64,000 bases of DNA from Crenothrix sp. D3 (GCA_002134785.1 MBQZ01000051.1:124001-188000), one strand, 5' to 3'; positions 53,830-63,581 are shown, counted from the stretch's first letter. A program made the numbers and translations. The notes: generated by a model from the letters alone, not told the origin.

Positions 53830-54735
53830 GTGTCTAATACATCCTACGATTTAACCACCTTTCAAGGTCTTATTCTCGCCCTACAAGCCTACTGGGCAGA
53901 ACAAGGCTGTGTATTACTGCAACCCCTAGACCAAGAGGTTGGCGCAGGTACATTTCACCCTGCCACCTTCTTACGCGCTATTGGCCCTGAGCCGTGGAAC
54001 GCCGCTTACGTCCAGCCCTCACGCCGTCCAACAGACGGACGTTTTGGTGAAAACCCCAACCGCTTACAACATTACTACCAATACCAAGTCATGTTAAAAC
54101 CCTCGCCTGACAACATACAGGAACTGTATTTAGGTTCATTGCGCGTATTGGGTTTTGACCTACTGGAACATGACATTCGTTTTGTCGAAGACAATTGGGA
54201 ATCGCCCACCCTAGGCGCGTGGGGATTAGGCTGGGAAGTCTGGCTCAACGGCATGGAAGTCACCCAATTCACCTACTTCCAACAAGTCGGTGGTTTAGAA
54301 TGTCGCCCCATCACAGGCGAAATCACCTACGGTTTAGAACGCCTCGCCATGTATATGCAGGGTGTCAGCAGTGTTTATGATTTAGTGTGGACAAAAACCC
54401 CACACGGCATCGTCACCTACGGCGACGTATTCCACCAAAACGAAGTCGAAATGTCCTCGTACAACTTCGACCACGCCAACGTGGACTTCCTATTCGAGTG
54501 TTTCAACACCTACGAAGCCGAATGCCAAAAACTTATCGCCTCAGACCTACCGCTACCCGCGTATGAAATGGTGCTAAAAGCCTCACACACCTTTAACCTA
54601 TTAGATGCCCGTAACGCCATCTCCGTCACCGAACGCCAACGTTACATCTTGCGAGTGAGAACATTGTCCCGCGCAGTCGCCGAAGCCTACTACGCCCGCC
54701 GCGAATCGCTGGGCTTTCCGATGTGTCAGGAATAA
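53830..54735 (+). CDS. glyQ: Glycyl-tRNA synthetase alpha subunit
   Basis: Catalytic class II subunit of the alpha2-beta2 enzyme. 301 residues from a GTG start, the usual length. [45 protein letters not shown], the motif-3 region [12 protein letters not shown] and the C-terminal [18 protein letters not shown] are all present. In this order the beta subunit normally follows within a few bases. Here two foreign genes intervene. Confidence 0.97.
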   Translation: MSNTSYDLTTFQGLILALQAYWAEQGCVLLQPLDQEVGAGTFHPATFLRAIGPEPWNAAYVQPSRRPTDGRFGENPNRLQHYYQYQVMLKPSPDNIQELYLGSLRVLGFDLLEHDIRFVEDNWESPTLGAWGLGWEVWLNGMEVTQFTYFQQVGGLECRPITGEITYGLERLAMYMQGVSSVYDLVWTKTPHGIVTYGDVFHQNEVEMSSYNFDHANVDFLFECFNTYEAECQKLIASDLPLPAYEMVLKASHTFNLLDARNAISVTERQRYILRVRTLSRAVAEAYYARRESLGFPMCQE

Positions 54736-54744
54736 AGCTAGCCC

Positions 54745-55794
54745 ATGAATACATTTTTCAACACCGTCCATATTACCAATTTTAAGTCGCTTAAAGATGT
54801 CACTTTAAGCGATTGTAAGCGGATTAATCTGCTGATTGGCAAGCCGAATGTTGGGAAATCGAATATTTTGGAGGCGATTGATTTATTTAGCCTGCCTTAT
54901 TTTTTAAAGTACAACAAAAATAAAAGAATATCTCAATTTGTTAGATTAGAAAATATTACTGAGTTATTTTTTGATGGCAATATAAATGAAAAAATAATTA
55001 TTAGCACTAATGATAATAGTCTTTGTTCAGTTGGCTATTTAGAAAATGATGGTTTATGTCAATTTAATATTTCATTAAAAAATAGAGATGGTGAAAAATA
55101 CGATAAATACGATATAAGAGCAGGAGGTATTCGTAATTTAGTACTTAATAAAAAAGGTAACTATGTAAAAAATTACCCACTACCTTCAAGAGTTAATTAC
55201 TATAAATTTCATCAGGCTGTAGAGAAATCAGGCGATACTTTTGACGCTATCAGTTTAATGCCACCTAGTGGCTTTAATTTATTTACTGTTGTTCAATATA
55301 ACGAGCGATTAAGAAATGAGTTATCAGCGTTATTTTCAGAATATGGATTAAAACTTGTTTTTGATAAGGCAAGCCACTCTTTAAGGATTATGAAGGAAAT
55401 AAAAAAAGATGCAGATGATATATTTTTACTTCCTTATAATTCAATAGCCGATACGCTACAAAGAGTAATATTTTATAAAGCTGCCATTGCCTCAAACAAA
55501 GATTCAATAATCCTATTTGAAGAGCCAGAAGCACATTGTTTTCCACCCTACATACGGCATATAACACAAGAAATAATTAATTCAGAAAGTAATCAGTTTT
55601 TTATTGCTACACACAGCCCTTATGTACTAAATGATTTTTTAGAATATCAGCGTGATGATGTGGCTATATTTATAGCTGATTTTAAAGATGGACAAACGGT
55701 AATTAAACGATTAACTGACAGTGAAGTTAATGATGTTTATGGATATGGAATAGACTTATTCTTTAATTCTGAGTTATTTACGGATGAAATATAA
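54745..55794 (+). CDS. ABC/OLD-type ATPase (AAA15/21-like) of a two-gene system inserted in glyQS
   Basis: 349 residues. FNTVHITNFKSLKDVTL leads to Walker A GKPNVGKSN (Lys38), Walker B IILFEEPEAH (Glu259/Glu260) and the switch His290 in ATHSPYVL, the order of Rad50/OLD-like ATPases. The middle (about 60-240) is short and lacks a long coiled coil. The gene starts 9 bases after glyQ and is strikingly AT-rich compared with it. It overlaps the TOPRIM-like gene by 11 bases. By analogy with OLD, PARIS and Septu-like systems it may sense phage and control the partner; no direct proof is in the sequence. Confidence 0.88.
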   Translation: MNTFFNTVHITNFKSLKDVTLSDCKRINLLIGKPNVGKSNILEAIDLFSLPYFLKYNKNKRISQFVRLENITELFFDGNINEKIIISTNDNSLCSVGYLENDGLCQFNISLKNRDGEKYDKYDIRAGGIRNLVLNKKGNYVKNYPLPSRVNYYKFHQAVEKSGDTFDAISLMPPSGFNLFTVVQYNERLRNELSALFSEYGLKLVFDKASHSLRIMKEIKKDADDIFLLPYNSIADTLQRVIFYKAAIASNKDSIILFEEPEAHCFPPYIRHITQEIINSESNQFFIATHSPYVLNDFLEYQRDDVAIFIADFKDGQTVIKRLTDSEVNDVYGYGIDLFFNSELFTDEI

Positions 55795-56389
55795 TATCAA
55801 CCTTTGTATTATGCCAGAATGTTATCTTGACACTAATCTAGTTGAAACCATTGTACCTCCTGAAAGAATTGGCAGTACCTGCGGCTATAATCACCAACAT
55901 AGTTGCGATAAAGTAATTGCTCAAATGATAGATAAATTAAAAGATAAATTTGCATTAGGTATTGTAGATATTGATAAAAATCCATTAGCGCGTACTTCTG
56001 AATTTAAGTCAATCATTGAAAAACAACTGCCTAATGAAAGTGTTTTAAAATTATACAAACATCCAAATAAAAATCATTATTTGATATTTCATACCAACAT
56101 GGAAAAATGGCTTCTTAATGAAGCTAACAACGTAAATATTTCCTTAGCCGATTATGATTTACCTGTCACGCTGAAAAGATATAAAGATAAAAACGGAAAA
56201 TTCGTCAATGGATTAATAGATGAAAAAGGTGGGTTAAGCAAAAATGACCAGAGATTTAAAAAATTATTCCGTGAGCTTATAAAAAAAGAGGCCATCGGTA
56301 TTAAGCTATTAGCCGAATGGATAAAATATTTAAAAGAACATCCTGATGATGCTGATATAAACGAATTAAAAAAACTTTCATACTATTAA
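55784..56389 (+). CDS. TOPRIM-like effector candidate, partner of the ATPase
   Basis: 201 residues. The N-terminus has IMPECYLDTNLVETI (Glu12, Asp16), and ALGIVDIDKNP gives Asp62-x-Asp64. A Glu in strand 1 and a DxD after strand 3 is the TOPRIM pattern seen in OLD-family nucleases and in the small partners of ATPase-based defence systems. The C-terminal half is basic (KRYKDKNGKF, FRELIKKEAIGIKLL). It starts inside the ATPase stop region, so translation is coupled. I do not recognise a named family; the TOPRIM call is my inference from motif spacing. Confidence 0.65.
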   Translation: MKYNINLCIMPECYLDTNLVETIVPPERIGSTCGYNHQHSCDKVIAQMIDKLKDKFALGIVDIDKNPLARTSEFKSIIEKQLPNESVLKLYKHPNKNHYLIFHTNMEKWLLNEANNVNISLADYDLPVTLKRYKDKNGKFVNGLIDEKGGLSKNDQRFKKLFRELIKKEAIGIKLLAEWIKYLKEHPDDADINELKKLSYY

Positions 56390-56401
56390 AAAGGTCGCCC
56401 T

Positions 56402-58471
56402 GTGTCAGAACAACAACATTTACTTTTTGAATTAGGTTCAGAAGAACTCCCCCCAAAAACTTTATTAAAACTCAGCAACGCCTTATTAGACGGCATCGTG
56501 CAGGGTTTAAACGCCGCTGAATTGGGCTTTACTGCTAGCAAAGCCTACGCGACACCCAGACGCTTGGCGGTGTTTATTGAAAACCTCGCCAGTTCACAAC
56601 CTGATAAAACGGTCGAAAAACGTGGCCCTGCGATACAGGCGGCATTTGATAAAGACGGCAATCCAAGCAAAGCGGCGTTGGGTTTTGCGAGCAGTTGCGG
56701 CACGACGTTTGACCAGTTGGAACGCTTGAAAACCGATAAAGGCGAATGGCTGAGCTATACGCAAGCGGTGAAAGGGCAGAATACCGAAGAGCTGATTGCT
56801 GATATTATTCGCGCCAGTATTGCTAATTTGCCGATTGCTAAACGGATGCGGTGGGGCAGTTTTACCACTGAATTTGTGCGTCCTGTGCATTGGGCGGTGT
56901 TGCTGTATGGCGATAAGGTGATTGAAACGGAAATTTTAGGGCTACAAACAGGCAGAGAAACACGCGGGCATCGTTTTCACGCGCCGCATTCTGTCAGTAT
57001 TGATAAGCCTGAAAACTACGCCGATATTTTGTACACGCAAGGCAAAGTCATTGCCGATATTGAACAACGCAAAGCGATTATTAAAGACGCTGCACAAACT
57101 GCTGCTACCAATGTCGGTGGTATCGCCCATATCGAAGTCGATTTATTAGAAGAAATTGCCGCGCTCAATGAATTTCCTGTGCCGATTACAGGCGGTTTTC
57201 ATGATCGATTTTTGGCATTGCCAGCGGAAGTGTTGATTACTACCATGCAGACTAATCAAAAATATTTTCCTGTGAAAAATGCTGATGGCGGTTTATTAGC
57301 GCATTTTATTACCTTTAGTAATATCGAAAGCACGCGCCCTGAATCCATACAACAAGGCAATGAGCGCGTGGTAACACCTCGTTTATCAGATGCAGAATTT
57401 TTCTGGAATCAAGACCGCAAGCAAACCTTAGCTGAACGGGTGTTGAGTTTATCTAGCGTCGTGTTTCAAGAAAAACTCGGCACAGTGGCAGATAAAACTC
57501 ACCGCGTGATTAAACTGGCTGAATTTATTGCTCAGCATTTAAATGCCGATGTAGAACTGGCAAAACGTGCCGCGTTATTAGCAAAAGCCGATTTATTGAC
57601 TTCAATGGTCGGTGAATTTGGTAATTTGCAGGGCATCATGGGGCGTTATTATGCCTTAGTAGAAGGCGAAGCCAGCGAAGTGGCGTGGGCGTTGGAAGAA
57701 CAGTATTTTCCTAAACAATCAGGCAGTCCAACGGCAAGCAGTACCACAGGACAAATTCTAGCGATTGCCGAAAAAATCGACACGCTGACAGGTATTTTTA
57801 GCGCGGGTTTAATTCCAACAGGTGATAAAGACCCGTATGCCTTGCGCCGTGCCGCCTTAGGTTCGTTACGCACACTGATTGAAAATGATTTAACACTGGA
57901 TATACGCAAAGTTATCGCCTTTTCATTGTCGTTGTTCATGCACAGCTTTGACGTGGCAAACACCGAAACTGCGGTGATTGATTTTGTGTTTGACCGTTTA
58001 AAGGGCTATTGCTTAGACAAAGGCTACAGTGCCGATGAATTTGATGCGGTGATGACAGTTAAACCCGCTGATCCCTTAGATTTCATGCAACGCTTAGCCG
58101 CTGTAAAAGCCTTCCGCCAATTACCTGAAGCCGAAAGCTTAGCCGCTGCGAATAAACGCATTCGCAATATTCTCAAAAAATCCGAATCACCTGCCGCCGC
58201 AACCATCGGCGCGTTAGTCGAAACCGCTGAATTGCAATTATTAACCAGTGCCAAGCAATCCGCTGTTGATATTGCGCCACTGCTTGCCCAACACGATTAC
58301 AGCGCGACCTTAACTCGCCTAGCCGCCTTGCGTAATGATGTCGATGCGTTTTTTGATAGCGTGATGGTGATGTGTGATGATTTAGAGTTACGCGCTAGTC
58401 GTTTGGCTTTATTAAATATGCTATCGGAACAGTTTTTAACTTGCGCGGATATTTCTAAATTGCAATCTTAG
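56402..58471 (+). CDS. glyS: Glycyl-tRNA synthetase beta subunit
   Basis: 689 residues from a GTG start with AAGG eight bases upstream, close to the usual family length. LLFELGSEELPPK, KRMRWGS, GHRFH, QTNQKYFPV, the HD-like segment and the C-terminal DALR-type anticodon-binding region (VMVMCDDLELRASRLALL) are present. It provides the tRNA-binding part of the enzyme with GlyQ. Its ribosome binding site and start are intact despite the insert upstream, but it is now about 1.67 kb from glyQ. Expression must pass through, or start within, the inserted genes. Confidence 0.96.
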   Translation: MSEQQHLLFELGSEELPPKTLLKLSNALLDGIVQGLNAAELGFTASKAYATPRRLAVFIENLASSQPDKTVEKRGPAIQAAFDKDGNPSKAALGFASSCGTTFDQLERLKTDKGEWLSYTQAVKGQNTEELIADIIRASIANLPIAKRMRWGSFTTEFVRPVHWAVLLYGDKVIETEILGLQTGRETRGHRFHAPHSVSIDKPENYADILYTQGKVIADIEQRKAIIKDAAQTAATNVGGIAHIEVDLLEEIAALNEFPVPITGGFHDRFLALPAEVLITTMQTNQKYFPVKNADGGLLAHFITFSNIESTRPESIQQGNERVVTPRLSDAEFFWNQDRKQTLAERVLSLSSVVFQEKLGTVADKTHRVIKLAEFIAQHLNADVELAKRAALLAKADLLTSMVGEFGNLQGIMGRYYALVEGEASEVAWALEEQYFPKQSGSPTASSTTGQILAIAEKIDTLTGIFSAGLIPTGDKDPYALRRAALGSLRTLIENDLTLDIRKVIAFSLSLFMHSFDVANTETAVIDFVFDRLKGYCLDKGYSADEFDAVMTVKPADPLDFMQRLAAVKAFRQLPEAESLAAANKRIRNILKKSESPAAATIGALVETAELQLLTSAKQSAVDIAPLLAQHDYSATLTRLAALRNDVDAFFDSVMVMCDDLELRASRLALLNMLSEQFLTCADISKLQS

Positions 58472-58496
58472 TTTTGTAAATTCTGTCTAAATAAAC

Positions 58497-58521
58497 CTGC
58501 TAGGTCTTAAAGACCTAGCAG
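58497..58521. terminator. Palindrome after glyS, possible terminator
   Basis: A 12-bp perfect stem CTGCTAGGTCTT (58497-58508) / AAGACCTAGCAG (58510-58521), with only one base between arms. It is followed by ATTTAGCC rather than a T-run, so it could be a dispersed repeat instead. Confidence 0.45.
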
Positions 58522-58567
58522 ATTTAGCCATTTGTACCCAGCTGATTATTCGTTTGCCTAAACTCCC

Positions 58568-59113
58568 ATGCCCAAACAATATTATGTTTTACTAGACCGC
58601 GACGGGGTGATTAATCACGACTCCGATGCGTTCATTAAATCTCCCGATGAATGGTTGCCGATAGACGGCAGTCTTGAGTCGATTGCTTTATTAAACCAGC
58701 ATGGTTATCAAGTCGTTGTCGTGACCAATCAATCAGGCGTGGCACGCGGTTTATTTGATGAATCGATGTTAGAACAAATTCACGCTAAAATGCACCGCTT
58801 AGTCGGTGAAAAAGGCGGACAGATTAGCGCGATTTATTATTGTCCACACGGTGCGGACAGTGCTTGCGAGTGTCGCAAACCGAAAGCGGGACTATTAAAA
58901 GCCTTTGCCGCTGACTTTGATGCTGACTTAAGCACGATTGCTGTTATCGGCGATTCGTTGCGTGATTTACAAGCCGCAGAGCTGGTGGGTGCGATGCCGA
59001 TATTGGTTAAAACGGGCAAAGGGCAGCAGACTTTATTGAATAATCCACATCTTACATTTCTTGTTTTTGAGAACTTATATGACGCAGCAAAATACATCAC
59101 TTCCAGACCCTAG
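58568..59113 (+). CDS. gmhB: D-glycero-beta-D-manno-heptose 1,7-bisphosphate 7-phosphatase
   Basis: HAD phosphatase of ADP-heptose synthesis for the LPS inner core. 181 residues. LLDRDGVIN gives the nucleophile and acid Asp pair. VVVTNQSGVARG, the zinc-binding CPHGADSACECRKP and the VIGDSLRDLQAAE motif are all as in GmhB. It is placed between glyS and plsC as in many gammaproteobacteria. Its end overlaps the plsC start by 35 bases. Confidence 0.94.
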   Translation: MPKQYYVLLDRDGVINHDSDAFIKSPDEWLPIDGSLESIALLNQHGYQVVVVTNQSGVARGLFDESMLEQIHAKMHRLVGEKGGQISAIYYCPHGADSACECRKPKAGLLKAFAADFDADLSTIAVIGDSLRDLQAAELVGAMPILVKTGKGQQTLLNNPHLTFLVFENLYDAAKYITSRP

Positions 59114-59822
59114 ACCTAAAAATTATATTGGCTCAACGATTTTATTTGTGGGCATTTTTTTTACCGCGACTATTATTGGCATTCTGCTTATTACGGGGAT
59201 GTTAACGACTTTCAAATTCCGCTGGAAAATCGGTCACATCTGGTGTGCAATTATCAGTTGGATAACGAAAGTGTCTTGCGGTTTGACCTTTGAAGTCGAA
59301 GGCATGGAAAATATCGACCCTAATCAACCTGTCGTTTTTTTGAGTAATCATCAATCGGCGTGGGAAACCTTGGCGTTGCGTTATATTTTGCCCCCGCACT
59401 CGGTCGTTATTAAGAAAGAGTTATTGTATTTTCCAATTTGGGGCTGGTCATTGCTGACACTAAAATCTATTGTGATTGACCGTAAAAATCAACGTGCCTC
59501 ATTACGCGCTTTGCTGGAACAAGGCACGCGTTATTTAAATGAAGGTTTATCGGTACTTATTTTCCCAGAAGGCACGCGCACCGCACCTAAAGAACTCAAG
59601 AGTTTCAGTATTGGTGGTGCAATGTTAGCGCAGAAATCAGGCTATCCTGTGATTCCTGTCGCCCATAATGCAGGTGATTTTTGGCCGCGTTATAGTTTCT
59701 TTAAATACCCTGGAGTGATTAAAGTCAAAATTGGCCCGATGATTGAGACCAAAGAACGCAAAGCGGCTGAGATTAATAGTGAGGCGGAAAGCTGGGTGGC
59801 ACAAGCTCTTAAAGAGATGTGA
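59079..59822 (+). CDS. plsC: 1-acyl-sn-glycerol-3-phosphate acyltransferase
   Basis: Makes phosphatidic acid at the inner membrane. 247 residues from ATG 59079; the upstream TTG at 59061 lacks support. An N-terminal span (about 11-35) is present. The acyltransferase motif reads SNHQSAWETLAL (NHQSxWE variant of HX4D), followed by FPEGTRTAP and YPVIPVAHNAG. The start lies inside gmhB, suggesting translational coupling. Confidence 0.93.
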   Translation: MTQQNTSLPDPRPKNYIGSTILFVGIFFTATIIGILLITGMLTTFKFRWKIGHIWCAIISWITKVSCGLTFEVEGMENIDPNQPVVFLSNHQSAWETLALRYILPPHSVVIKKELLYFPIWGWSLLTLKSIVIDRKNQRASLRALLEQGTRYLNEGLSVLIFPEGTRTAPKELKSFSIGGAMLAQKSGYPVIPVAHNAGDFWPRYSFFKYPGVIKVKIGPMIETKERKAAEINSEAESWVAQALKEM

Positions 59823-59884
59823 GCAATTCAAATAGACGTTACTCTACAACGTCTCTACATTTTTAAAACAACAACGGTAACAAC

Positions 59885-60289
59885 ATGAAAAAAAAATTAT
59901 TAATTCTTCTCTGCGCCTTATTGCTAACGGCGTGTGCTGATAAAAACCAATATGAGCAAGCGGTATTAGCACAAATGCAGAAAGAAAAAGACGTGGCTGA
60001 TTATAAAATAGCTCCTGAAGATATGGTGAGCTGTGTCGTCGCACAAACGGCGAATAAAATGGCAGGTGTTTTCCCGCTTGATCCAGCACGATTAACCGCT
60101 TATCGTAACTATGCAAGAATGCTTAGCCCAGAAGCCGCTAAAGATCCGAAAGCAGAAATGGATCAATTACGCGCTGATTTTGGCTCTCCTGAAGCTCTTG
60201 CAGAAGCCCATACTAACTACACAGAAAGTGTCGTGGAATGTTATTCGGTGGTTATTTCAAAGTCTGAAGATTCAGCAAAATCAAAATAA
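59885..60289 (+). CDS. Small lipoprotein of unknown function
   Basis: 134 residues. Signal peptide MKKKLLILLCALLLTAC has lipobox LTAC (Cys17). The mature part is helical and charged, with two Cys (SCVVAQTANKMAGVF and VVECYSVVIS) that may form a disulfide. No family is recognised. The residue after Cys is Ala, so outer-membrane sorting is expected. It follows plsC by about 60 bases. Confidence 0.75.
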   Translation: MKKKLLILLCALLLTACADKNQYEQAVLAQMQKEKDVADYKIAPEDMVSCVVAQTANKMAGVFPLDPARLTAYRNYARMLSPEAAKDPKAEMDQLRADFGSPEALAEAHTNYTESVVECYSVVISKSEDSAKSK

Positions 60290-60300
60290 AATGATGTAGT

Positions 60301-60354
60301 GGCAATCCCTTGTGGTTGCCATGATACCAACAAGGGCAGGCACAAGACCTGCCC
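60301..60354. repeat. Two adjacent hairpins, REP-like, between convergent genes
   Basis: GGCAA/TTGCC (60301-60305, 60316-60320) is followed by GGGCAGG (60334-60340) / CCTGCCC (60348-60354). The second resembles the dispersed GGGGCAGGTCTTGTGCCTGC repeat common between genes. It may slow transcription from both sides. Confidence 0.45.
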
Positions 60355-60385
60355 CTACCCAATTGAATCACAAATACTGTTTTTG

Positions 60386-62680
60386 CTAATTCTTAACTTC
60401 ACAACCCTCATCTTTAAACCAATACGGCGTTTTCTTTTTCCATTCACTGCTGCCAAAACGGTCTTTTAACAGATCAAACGCGGCTTTAGACACTTTGCCA
60501 GTATCACAATTTTGACAACCGTAGCGCGTGGATTTAACCGCTAACGCGAGGGCTTCAGGTAAGCGTTTTTCTTTCGGTGAAAATGTAGCCCACTCGGTGG
60601 TTTTTGCTGCTAAAAAGTTAGAACCGCTGGCAGCAATTTTAGCAATGCTGGCATTTTCTGCCGTTGCTTGCGCCTGTTGTTCTTTAGTTAAAAACAAGGG
60701 AACGGGCGTGGCAACGGTATTGTCTGGATTCAGCGTATTGCACCACCAATTATCACGGTAATTATCAATTTCATTAAATGCACTTCTGCGCCCTGTGCCT
60801 GAATCCACTAACGGACGTGTTGCTGGATTTTTTAATAACGTCCACACGGCTTCATAACTTCTCGCTTTAGCATCTTTGGCTTTGCTATAACTTGCCATGT
60901 CGCTTTTTAATTCAGGAATGAGTTGCGCCACTTCTGGAGCAAGTGCTTGGGCAGACGCGTCATCGTCCAGAATCACTGCGCGTACCCACGCCGACAGCAC
61001 CACTCTGCTCCGCAAATAAGCGGGTAAATCAGGATGTAGCGCGATTTGTTTTAACAGTGATAACGGCATAGACGTATCCATTATGCGTGTGGCATCGGTA
61101 TCAAATAGAACACGCTTCGCCCACGGACGTTCGTTTTTGTTGTAATCTTCCTCGCCTGCTTTTGGTGAAGCGGTAATATCAACTAACTGATTTTCCATTT
61201 CATCATAAGCAAACGCCGCAGCGTGACGTTGAGAAAATTTAACAAATTCTGCCAAGTCTTGAGCTAATAACAGCCGCTCTGATAACAATTGATTGGTCGC
61301 TGACGCATTCATTGCCACGCTTGCATCATTCAAAATAGCATCGAGGGTTTTTCTGGCTTCATCAGTTTGTCCGAGCGCGGTTTGTAAACGCACCGCGTGA
61401 TAAGTAGCCGTTAAAAATGCAGGTGAAGTTTTCTCAATACTTTTACTGGCTTCAATCAACTTGGCAACATCGGGGCTATCGGGGCTGGCTTTTAATAAAC
61501 TTGCCACCAGCCACGCGGTGTTTTTGCTTGCTTGCCATTTTTCAACCGCATGAGTAAACGCCTCTTTACCCTGCGCTTGCACAGTCATAATCCAATCGGT
61601 TAATTCAGTTTGGCGAAATTTAGCATCCAAGCCTTTATCCGCGTCACTGGGATATTCAATCGCTTTATCCAATAAGCGGCGGTAATCAGTCACATCTTGA
61701 AATAGCGTGGTATTTTCAGTTTTATCGGCTAATTTTTTCGCTAACTCCGTGTGGAGCGTGTCAGGATGCAGACGGAAGTTAATCAGATTTAACAGTTGTT
61801 GTGCGGGCGCATGAACACTCGCTAAACTTTTGTCGGCTAATACGCTATTCAGTTGCTTTTCAGCTTGTTGATAATAAGCCAGCATCTTGTCATGTTCAGC
61901 TTCATTCTCAGAAATCGCACTGGCTAGCCGTATATAAACTCTAGCCACTAAATAAGCGGCGGTATCGCGCCACGGTGACGCGGTATTGCTAGCAATTTTT
62001 TCAAATGCAGCTTTGGCTTCGTCATAGCGGGTTGCGTAAAAATGCGCGGCAGCGATTTGATAATCACGGTCGGCTTTTAACCAATCAGGCGCGTCAGCGG
62101 CAACAGGACTAGGCAAGTCTTTCACTTCTGAACAATTCGCAAACACTTGATCTTGACCGCGTAACCAGTCTTTCATATTGGCATCATCGGCTTTGGTTTT
62201 TTCCAGCCGTGCGTCTAAAGTTTTTACCGCATTATCAAATGCCCCAGCATTGCAATTAGAAAAAGAACTGTAACTTTCTGGATTGGTTCTATCGGTATAA
62301 ATTGTCGGCTCAGCTTCATTGGTGACTATCTTTTTCCGCACCGCTATCCAGTTATTAATCGCCGCGTTTTTTGTGGCTTCGTTGGTATCAGTATTTTCAT
62401 ATTCCGCTTGCCAATTTTTAACTAAATCGCGTTGTTCTGATTCAGAAAACTGCAGATTATTAAATTCACGATACGCGACCAATAACGCCGAACGGTACAT
62501 AGTCGGATAAATAATCCCCACCTTGCCGTTAGCAAAATCAGCAAATTGTTCAGGACGAACCCCCATTGAAAAAATAGGTAATAAAAAACTAGGACCACAC
62601 GCTACAGCGGGCGAGGAATTGAGCGCGAATAAAGCGCAGGTTAAAGCAGAAATGGACAACACACGAGAAAGTTTTTTCAT
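60386..62680 (-). CDS. Large periplasmic helical-repeat protein of unknown function
   Basis: 764 residues from ATG 62680; a GTG at 62695 would add five. A signal peptide precedes Cys-Gly-Pro (SSPAVACGPSFLLP). The mature protein looks like an array of TPR-like helices (AAAHFYATRYDEAKAAFEKIA and similar) across its length. It has scattered Cys in the N-terminal part and a C-terminal CQNC pair (RYGCQNCDTGKV). I do not recognise a characterised family. The ACGPSF start after cleavage suggests a tethered or disulfide-bonded N-terminus. It is monocistronic, convergent with the lipoprotein gene. Confidence 0.75.
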   Translation of the reverse strand: MKKLSRVLSISALTCALFALNSSPAVACGPSFLLPIFSMGVRPEQFADFANGKVGIIYPTMYRSALLVAYREFNNLQFSESEQRDLVKNWQAEYENTDTNEATKNAAINNWIAVRKKIVTNEAEPTIYTDRTNPESYSSFSNCNAGAFDNAVKTLDARLEKTKADDANMKDWLRGQDQVFANCSEVKDLPSPVAADAPDWLKADRDYQIAAAHFYATRYDEAKAAFEKIASNTASPWRDTAAYLVARVYIRLASAISENEAEHDKMLAYYQQAEKQLNSVLADKSLASVHAPAQQLLNLINFRLHPDTLHTELAKKLADKTENTTLFQDVTDYRRLLDKAIEYPSDADKGLDAKFRQTELTDWIMTVQAQGKEAFTHAVEKWQASKNTAWLVASLLKASPDSPDVAKLIEASKSIEKTSPAFLTATYHAVRLQTALGQTDEARKTLDAILNDASVAMNASATNQLLSERLLLAQDLAEFVKFSQRHAAAFAYDEMENQLVDITASPKAGEEDYNKNERPWAKRVLFDTDATRIMDTSMPLSLLKQIALHPDLPAYLRSRVVLSAWVRAVILDDDASAQALAPEVAQLIPELKSDMASYSKAKDAKARSYEAVWTLLKNPATRPLVDSGTGRRSAFNEIDNYRDNWWCNTLNPDNTVATPVPLFLTKEQQAQATAENASIAKIAASGSNFLAAKTTEWATFSPKEKRLPEALALAVKSTRYGCQNCDTGKVSKAAFDLLKDRFGSSEWKKKTPYWFKDEGCEVKN

Positions 62681-62856
62681 ATTATCAAGGCTCACGATGA
62701 ATTAAAAAAGCGCGGTTTAAGCATCACTGATTAAGGTTTGTTATGCAAGCGTTTTAAAGATACTTGGTAGTTGAATCCAAGATATAAAAAGCTCGTCAGT
62801 CACGATTTGTAGCAATCTATTTTTTACACTCGTAAGGACAAAATGCTGATTTCAAC

Positions 62857-63057
62857 CTATGTCCTATCTTCCTTTTTTTCCATCCACACAGAAACAAGCA
62901 CCATTAAATCTTGGCTTTCTGGGTGTGGTTGCATGAGCGTTTCTTGTTTTACAACGTGATAGCCACTTTCTTCGTTGAACTTGATAAAATCATTTACACT
63001 AAGATTTAGCCTTTCAATATCGCTATTGATAAATTCATAAAAACATTTGAATTTCAT
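62857..63057 (-). CDS. Small protein of unknown function with a strong ribosome binding site
   Basis: 66 residues from ATG 63057 (minus strand). AAGGAG ends 5 bases upstream, the best Shine-Dalgarno sequence in this part, which supports a real gene. Visible features: FKCFYEFINSDIERLNLSV and HVVKQETLMQPHPESQDLMV. No family recognised. It is divergent from the gene at 63100. The gap 62681-62856 shows no gene. Confidence 0.6.
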   Translation of the reverse strand: MKFKCFYEFINSDIERLNLSVNDFIKFNEESGYHVVKQETLMQPHPESQDLMVLVSVWMEKKEDRT

Positions 63058-63099
63058 CACTTCTCCTTAATTTTCTAATATATATTGGGTTTAAAAATT

Positions 63100-63465
63100 A
63101 TGACACAGGCAGTTGGCATATTCTTTATAGTGAACGGTAACGTGGTATTCGATGCTGCACCGCTTGAACAAGGCGAACTGTATGGCGATACCATTGGTTT
63201 CGGTGGTCATTATGATTACTGGGAAGCACTGATTCCTAAAAATTCCACAGAACAGCTATTTAAAAGCCACGAATATGACTACTTCCCACGCGGACGGGTG
63301 GTCTATTTCATAAAATCCAAAAGTTTCAGGCTGTATGCTGACCGTTGCCTGAAAACCTCCGACCTCGAAAAAATTGCAGCAACATTTCATTTACCTGCTT
63401 ATCAGTTGGCAAGGGATGAACATTATCAATGTGCAGGATGCAATTCAGAATATATTGATTTTTAG
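63100..63465 (+). CDS. Hypothetical protein
   Basis: 121 residues from ATG 63100; a TTG at 63085 would add five. Soluble, mixed alpha/beta: VGIFFIVNGNVVFDAAPL, GDTIGFGGHYDYWE, and a C-terminal CAGC pair. There is no clear ribosome binding site and no family recognised. Size and company resemble immunity or accessory proteins of toxin loci, but nothing proves it. Confidence 0.5.
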   Translation: MTQAVGIFFIVNGNVVFDAAPLEQGELYGDTIGFGGHYDYWEALIPKNSTEQLFKSHEYDYFPRGRVVYFIKSKSFRLYADRCLKTSDLEKIAATFHLPAYQLARDEHYQCAGCNSEYIDF

Positions 63466-63581
63466 AACTTAGAAATTGAAATATACGGTTAGAAAAGAAA
63501 GGTTTACTATCTGCACCTTCAAACCGATATTCAGTTATCAAAGCCAAAGGCTGATTGACGAAAGAAGTGCATTAACCCTTC

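Noticed and set aside
63326-63547. 73-codon minus-strand frame MALITEYRFEGADS...
   Set aside because: Two thirds overlap the plus-strand gene at 63100-63465 and no ribosome binding site is visible. A real short fragment at 63470-63547 cannot be excluded.
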